This document shows, piece by piece, positions 57,365 to 64,000 of a DNA stretch of 64,000 nt. The stretch covers positions 20,076,893 to 20,140,892 of the forward strand of contig NC_066517.1 in the NCBI RefSeq assembly GCF_024679095.1, read 5' to 3'. Positions within the stretch are counted from its first letter, which is position 1, and each line of letters starts with the position of its first letter. This DNA is from Eriocheir sinensis (taxonomy: Eukaryota; Arthropoda; Malacostraca; Decapoda; Varunidae). The position numbers and the translations under genes are program-made. The notes under the pieces were generated by a model. The model ran no database searches, was not told the origin of the DNA, and worked only from the letters and a program-made list of their open reading frames with translations.

Positions 57365-57600
57365 AAGTTAGGGTTGATTGAGGATCTGGGCAGCATGTGG
57401 GTAATCTTCTGCCACTTGGCAATGATTAGAAAGATCAGTGTGTTTTGGTGAAACTCAAACCTAGGTCCATGGGTTAACCACGCCCACATGCTGACCACTC
57501 GGCCACCGCCTCACCTGCACCATAATGGGCTGTGGCTGACCACCAGGCCTCACCAAGAAAGCCTACTGGTGCCATGGGCAAAATATAAAAACAAAAAAAG
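57365..57600. mobile_element. SINE family 1 rearranged: head inverted relative to tail
   Basis: 57365-57510 is the head and body in minus orientation (reads GGCGGTGGCCGAGTGGTCAG from 57510). 57511-57600 is the tail in plus orientation (GGGCTGTGGCTGACCACCAG, GCCTACTGGTGCCATGGGCA, A-rich end). Found just downstream of the zinc-finger gene. Confidence 0.65.
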
Positions 57601-57867
57601 TGAAATGTAAAGAAAAATAATAATAATTTCATCAATATGACTTTAGTCAATGTAATTCATTTTTATATGTCAGCTTAGCTTTTCAGAGTTATTTTTCCTG
57701 ATGTGTGTTCTAAGTGTGGTGGTGTAAATCCAAGCTGCTCCGCTGATTCATGTATCTATTGGAAAGCTGTATTGCTTGGCAACTTTCCAACATCTTTTCC
57801 AACATCCTTTCATGCCCTTCAGTTCCTCCCCCACCCCATGCAAACAGATCCTCTATCCATCTGACTG

Positions 57868-57870
<3 letters not shown>

Positions 57871-57935
<65 letters not shown>
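57871..57935 (+). repeat. GT microsatellite
   Basis: Pure GT run; another at 58473-58504. Confidence 0.9.
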
Positions 57936-57937
<2 letters not shown>

Positions 57938-57949
57938 ACTTATTTGTAG

Positions 57950-58200
57950 TCTACCAGGCCCGAGCTAAGATCTTATATTCTCATCTTCATATCTACATTC
58001 ATCCAGCCTTTCCTTCATTTGTTGGACACTGTTCGCCTCCACCACCTCTTCCCGCAAGCTGTTCCATGTGTTAATACTTCTGTGTGGAAAACTATACTTT
58101 TTTTAAGTCACTCAAAGTTCAGGTTCCTTTACTGGGTGTGTGTGTTGCTGCAGGACTTGCATCCATCATCAAGACTTTGCTCTCCTGCCCTTGTGATAAT
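57950..58200 (+). repeat. Possible dispersed repeat (LINE-derived)
   Basis: CACCACCTCTTCCCGCAAGC and GCTGTTCCATGTGTTAATAC resemble a repeat I recall as common in decapod genomes. Only one copy is in this window, so this is weak. Confidence 0.3.
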
Positions 58201-58471
58201 TACGATGGAGACTAATTTAATTTATCTACATTCATTTCATCTATAACAAAATGCATAGCTCATTAAAGTGCTCATCCTTGTCATGTGAATTTGGGAAGAA
58301 CAGTGATGAATTACATGGCATCTTCTGATTTGTATCCTGTGTCAATAGTGTACAGTTGTAAGTTGCAAAGGTTTAAGAAGTAAGAAATCATGAGAAAAGT
58401 GCCATTATAGCCACAACAATAAATTTACAAGGAATAAGTCAGTCCTTTAGTCCTTCAGATAGTTTTAAAAA

Positions 58472-58505
<34 letters not shown>

Positions 58506-58778
58506 AAGAAAGGAAAGACTGCAGTGGTGTAGGCTCGTGAGGAAGGAACAAGTGGATAAATATATATAGTTGGAGCAGGGGTCTTATATTCCTGCAAGCT
58601 AACATTACTTTTTTTCTAGATTAACTTTTTTACAGTGCAACCCTGAGTGGATGTAGGTAGCGAGGCATTGCAGCACTCAGAGGCTTGCATACGAGACCTG
58701 AAACTATTATCATTATTATTAAGACAGAAGAAAGGCAGAGAACATACAAGTAGCTGAAAGGAAGCTATTCACTGCGTT

Positions 58779-59053
58779 GGGGGTTTGGGGCTGATGATGA
58801 TAAGACTATTACGCCATTATAGAGGTATTAGTGGAGTAGAGAAAAAAGAAATGACTCAAATAGATGGTTCGAGCTTGTTTTGGTCGAGCTAAGTGAATCT
58901 CTGTAGTAAGAAATAGTGGGGGTTTGGGGCTGATGATAAGACTTAGCCATTATAGAGGTATTAGTGGAGTAGAGAGAAAATAAATGACTCAAATAGATGG
59001 TTCGAGCTTGTGTTGGTCGAGCTAAGTGAATCTGTATAGTAAGAAATAGTTGG
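58779..59053 (+). repeat. Direct tandem duplication, about 137 bp unit
   Basis: 58779-58917 and 58918-59053 are nearly identical (GGGTTTGGGGCTGATGAT to GTAAGAAATAGT) with small indels. Confidence 0.85.
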
Positions 59054-59569
59054 GAGTGATAGGAAAGCGTAAATATATAAGAATGTACGAGTGCAAAACG
59101 TCAATAATGAGTAAAGTGGAAACGGAAGCAATTACGAGGCACAGGTCTATAAAATAGGTGTGTCATGAAGCGCAAGAAAGGGACAGCAGATGAAGCGGTT
59201 CGAAGCTCTACAATTCACAAGAAGAAGAAGAAGAAGAGCAGTATGTGTGGATAGCATTCGTTTAGGAACTTTGCATAAGCTTTTCTGTTATTAATCGTAT
59301 TTTGGACTAAGAAAACTGTGTGTGAGAGGCTGAAAAAACGGCCAAAATATATCATTCCTATCAAGAAGGTGCAGGGGAGGGGGTGAAGCTGCAAATGCTA
59401 CAAAATTATATATGAATGGTAGTTTTCTTCCTCTGATAATAATATAGCAATGACTTTATAGATGGCGAATATTCTTCACAGTTTACTATTGCTATTTTTC
59501 GTGAAGTTAGAGATGTCAGTGATGTAATTTAGACGTCAATGGGGTAACTTTGACAAGGTGACCATTGCC

Positions 59570-59775
59570 GCCGCCGCGCAACGTTGCCAGATTGTCGTAC
59601 TCTGCCTCTTATATTACCGATTTCCAACCCCTCAACTGTCTCCTGGGCCCAAATAACGAGATAAATTCATAGTTATCGTTAAAATAGTTAATTCCTGATG
59701 TTTCCTGGCAATAGTTATGCGTCAGAAACCGGTAAATACTGTGCTCTGAGTACGATAATCTGGCAAGGGTGGGAT
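59570..59775. mobile_element. Small foldback MITE, family shared with 38626-38852
   Basis: Ends GTTGCCAGATTGTCGTACTC and, reversed, CTTGCCAGATTATCGTACTC, with matching inner blocks. The centre contains GGGCCCAAATAACGAG. Confidence 0.55.
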
Positions 59776-60160
59776 GGTCTCCATAGAGCCACGTGGGGAA
59801 AGTGAAGCACCGCGGGTCCAAGGTCATCGCGGTGATAATAAAGGTAAGACTGAACAAATTAATAAGTCCTTGCTATACCTGATACTCTAAGCTTACTACA
59901 GTGCTCCTGGTGGCTACGTGGGAGGATAAACAGCGTGTGAAGAGAGTTAAAGACACGAGGAAGGGCTAAATAGGAAAGGAGGAAGCAACCGGACATGATG
60001 GAGTGTAACAGGAGTCTTTAGTGTATCGTTTTTTTTTTATCATTTGTGGTTTTGTCCGTCATTTACTTTGCAGAGGGAAATATTCGTATTTTAAAGCACG
60101 GTAAAGATATGGGAGCTGTGTACCGTACGTGGCTGTTGTGATAGACATTCAAGCTTATTT

Positions 60161-60770
60161 TTCAATAATATATTTGAATGTTTATGTACACAAAAAACAA
60201 CAACCGAGTCGTTTGCATCGATCGATAAGCTAACACAACCACACGAAAAGACAAGCTTGTATCAAACAACAAAAGTCGCGTCATGCTCGACGATCTTTGT
60301 TTTTTGATAGCACATTTCAGGTATATTAAAAGACATATCTGGCTCTGCAAATGCAAATAAGGGGGATTTTAATGATTTGCTGTATGTAAATAATAATTAA
60401 TAATCGAAATAACATGAAACAGTAAATAATAATAAGTGTTGAATGGGATGCAAGCTAGGCTATTTAGAATATTAGGCTACTCATGTTATTTACATTCAAC
60501 GCATCAAAATTCCTCATGTATAAACATTTGCAGAGCCAGATATCACTATATAACCTACCTTCCTGAATGAGATGAATATGGGTATCTGAAAGGCTATAAA
60601 TCGCTCGAGTATGATATCAGACTATATACTGTTTGATATACAATCAAGTTGTTCTTTCGTGTGCTTCTGTGGTAGATTATAATCGATGCAAAACGGCATG
60701 TTTGCGGTTCATATAAGAGGGCTTGAAGGTTTTTTGTATACACAAACATTCAAATATATCACTGAAAATA
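60161..60770. mobile_element. AT-rich foldback element, about 610 bp
   Basis: Left blocks ATATATTTGAATGTTTATGT, TTTGCATCGAT, CACACGAAA and ATATCTGGCTCTGCAAATG recur reverse-complemented in the right half in mirrored order. No ORF. Confidence 0.55.
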
Positions 60771-62830
60771 TAAAGTTGATCATCATGCAATCACGAACTC
60801 ACAATGCGCAGGTGACACATCTACGTTCGCGAGTGGACAGACGGAATGAAACGGACTATAGTCACGTATAAGAAGATGAGGATCGTGGGAGGTGAGAGGT
60901 GAGGTGAATCAACGCGCAGCTATGATTATAGACTTGTAGCAACTTATGGTCATGGTACGTTTTGAAGGGGGTTTAGGAGCAACGAGCTCAACACGGAGAT
61001 ACCGTTTAAAATTTAAGTTTATCACAATTTTCAATATCCTCGTTTTTTTTCTAAAAAGAATAGTCTCAGGGGATCTGACGTGTGCCAATTCAATTTTTAC
61101 CTAAAACTGTAATATTGCCACCCATCAAAAACCTTGGACCCAAAACTGATTTTTTCCCATTGTTTCAGTGCAAAGGGAATTAATTACCATTTGATTAGCC
61201 TATTTAACAACTAATTATTTTTATTGGTCAAAAGCACTGACTGAAAATATCGCCTTGTGACGTGACGAGTTTGTTTTTCCAGCGGCCAGGGTTGCCAACC
61301 GATCGAGTTTATTGCTAGAGATATTTTTATTGAACATTGGAATATAGATCAGGAAACATTATCAGAGCTATCATGGTTTGCAATCACTCTTTTTGGCACT
61401 ATACATTTTTTGGCACTATACATTACCTGAGATATTAAAGTGCTAATTGTACTGCTTTTTAAAGTTGTATATTCTCCATTCCTATTCTACTACTGTACAG
61501 GGTGCACCAGGCACACTGGCAGAAACTGATTTCAAAAGAAGAAAAAGAAAACCACCACCCCAACCCGCACGCAATAAATTTTAAATTTTTTTTTTTTTCC
61601 CCCAACCATTTCCACAGCTAATATTTATGGAGAAAGTTGACTAGTGCGATCATATCACCGTTGAAGGGGTATAGGTGTCAGGTCACTTTGAAGGAGGGGG
61701 GAGGGGGGTGCGATTAGGTTACAGTTGAAGGCGGTTAGGTAACATTAGATGTACTTTTTAGCAGGTTAGGTTAACATCTAGTGTATGTTTGATTGTTGTT
61801 TATGCAAGGTTCCATTATTTCGGTCTGTTGTTGATTTTGTAGCCAGAGCAGCAGCATGATATGACGGAAGAGGTTTCTATTTATATATTTTTTTACTCGT
61901 CCAGAGAAGATAAAATTTACTCCATACTTTTTTCTCAGACCGTGTAGTAATCACTGTTTGTCATAGATCTTCCTGTGACTTGTCCGTTTACCTATATACT
62001 CCTTATTGCCTTTTATGATCCTATGTGGGCTGTATGATTGGTATTTTACTGATTCTATTGTGTTACGGTATTGCTGTTTATTTAGCGTCTAGCACGTGAT
62101 CAGGCAGAGGTGAAATGTACACTTACGCACTTACTCATTTATATGTTGTCCATCTTGAACTCATAACATACCATTTATTCACATACCATGCATTACTAGA
62201 CATGCATACCTACCATACGATTACATACATATATACATACATTCATACCATACTATTACATACATACACATCACTACTTTCACTGTTCCCTCACTTTCCC
62301 ATTCTCTCTAAATACCAAACAAGCTGAGGGTACTGCGCATAATTGTGTCTTGAGTACCTCACACTTCGCATCCTCCCCTTATACTAGAGCAGAAAGTGCA
62401 ATTCAGAATGCAGAAGCTTGGAGTGTATAATTTCATAGGGAAGAGGTTTTTTTAAACAATTTGCCTGATTTTTTTACACAGTGTTTAGGCCTGGATAATG
62501 TCTATGATTCAGAGTAAGGAAGGTAGCTGGTATGTCTAGTAACTAGACATACCATATTCTCGTTATTAATTACAAAGGTTTATCGTATTCCTTATTGTCT
62601 TGGAACTCCATCGTCATCTCCTCTGTTGTGTTTGTATTATGGTGTGATTGGTGTCTTTCCCTTTTTTCTTTTTATTGTTGCCAAGTACGAAGGGTTGAAT
62701 TGGTATTTGTGGGTGTGGGTAGTACGGGTCGTTGGGTCCTGTTGTTATCAGTAGCTGTGAATGTATAGGTAAATTGATGTTTATTATAGTTCTTGCTTCA
62801 TTGTTCTCCTGCCTGTTTCATCCTGTCAGC
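60771..62830. other. No gene seen
   Basis: Unique-looking AT-rich sequence; only a short perfect inverted repeat at 62529-62553 (GGTATGTCTAGT and its complement) stands out. Confidence 0.5.
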
Positions 62831-62836
62831 TTATTA

Positions 62837-62837
<1 letters not shown>

Positions 62838-62879
<42 letters not shown>

Positions 62880-62921
62880 CTTCACTTTTCCTGCTTGCAT
62901 CATCCTGTTTCATCCTGTTAG

Positions 62922-62984
<63 letters not shown>

Positions 62985-63037
62985 ATCCTCATTCTCTGCG
63001 CCATGCTCATTTTCATTCACTTATCCTTACCACTGCG

Positions 63038-63085
<48 letters not shown>

Positions 63086-63138
63086 TTTTTAGTTTTATCA
63101 TTCTCTTATTCTCTTATTCACTCATTCGCTGCCCCCCC

Positions 63139-63196
<58 letters not shown>
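62838..63196 (+). repeat. Four CT microsatellites in a row
   Basis: CT runs at 62838-62877, 62925-62979, 63042-63080 and 63143-63196, separated by 45-65 bp of partly similar sequence (TTCATCCTG, ATTTTATCCTCATTC). Confidence 0.85.
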
Positions 63197-63199
<3 letters not shown>

Positions 63200-63576
63200 C
63201 CAAGGGAATCACAGCAAACGTCCGTACAAACGCGAGTGTGCGCGTCTCATTAAAACTTTCCACATTACTTGATGTTCCTCTTTTTAGGCAAATGACCGTG
63301 TTTTCTTTTTTCTTTTTTTTTCGTATTTATTTATTCCAACTTTCTTTCCCCGATAAATGAGGAAATTCCCGACGTGATGCGAACGGATCTGGGAAATTTT
63401 TGCGACGTCTTGAGAGGAGGAGGAGAAGGAGAAGGAAGAGGAGGAGGAGGAGGAGGAGGGGAAGGAGGAGGAAAAAGAAGGAGAAATCAACGTAGAAAAA
63501 GAAGAGTGAAGGAAGTTGTTTTAATGCGTCATCAGTCTTATTTAAAAGCTGTTTCTTGACCTTCAGTAAGAATTTT

Positions 63577-63577
<1 letters not shown>

Positions 63578-63650
<73 letters not shown>

Positions 63651-63709
63651 AACATTGAATATCACTTACATAAAATCCTTGGTATCTCAGTTATAATTTT
63701 CCCAAGGTA

Positions 63710-63795
<86 letters not shown>

Positions 63796-63798
63796 TGT

Positions 63799-63842
<44 letters not shown>

Positions 63843-63851
63843 AGGCCATTG

Positions 63852-63912
<61 letters not shown>
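63578..63912 (+). repeat. GT, ATT and ACT microsatellites
   Basis: GT run 63578-63648, ATT run 63708-63793, ACT runs 63799-63912. Confidence 0.9.
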
Positions 63913-63914
<2 letters not shown>

Positions 63915-64000
63915 TCCCTACCACCATCACCACCACCACAATCACCACCACCTTCATAGCGAAACCACAGGTACTTTATATGGGATGCTGGTTCATTCCT

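Overview
The window looks like nuclear DNA of a decapod crustacean (possibly a crab). Genes are split into short exons by introns full of very long di- and trinucleotide microsatellites. tRNA-derived SINEs, LINE 3' ends and foldback DNA transposons are dense. The recognisable proteins are animal orthologues. The taxon is an inference; no marker here fixes the species. Exons were assembled by hand from reading frame, splice sites and intron phase; there is no transcript evidence.

Region 1 (1-22400) is a tandem duplication of an SLC5-family sodium/solute symporter gene of the monocarboxylate/multivitamin clade. Copy A (exons 2-11, 523-10924) runs off the left edge and lacks only its first coding exon here. 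Copy B (13247-21055) is complete with 11 coding exons. All shared exons have identical phases and both copies are open. Homology continues through introns, 3' UTR and about 1 kb of downstream flank. Copy A introns carry insertions that copy B lacks: a PIF/Harbinger-like element, a 1.5-kb TIR element, two LINE 3' ends and a long foldback.

Region 2 (22400-34200): about 5 kb of tandem and low-complexity repeats, then a Gal3ST-type carbohydrate sulfotransferase gene (27623-34158, five coding exons, 417 aa). Its second intron holds the most unusual object in the window: a pogo/Tigger-like element (30469-32142, TA target duplication) whose interior is the 5' end of 18S rRNA plus apparent 5' external transcribed spacer, itself interrupted by a palindromic MITE.

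Region 3 (35700-57200) holds compact housekeeping genes: LYRM1 (-), Hikeshi (+), LSM3 (-), CHRAC1 (-), a LINE ORF1-like PHD-finger ORF (-), and a ten-finger C2H2 zinc-finger gene (+). Between them lie hAT-like and foldback elements and two SINE families. Region 4 (57200-64000) has no gene that I can support, only repeats and foldbacks.

The genes do not form one pathway; they are neighbours of unrelated function: membrane transport, Golgi sulfation, mitochondrial LYR protein, Hsp70 nuclear import, RNA processing, chromatin and transcription.
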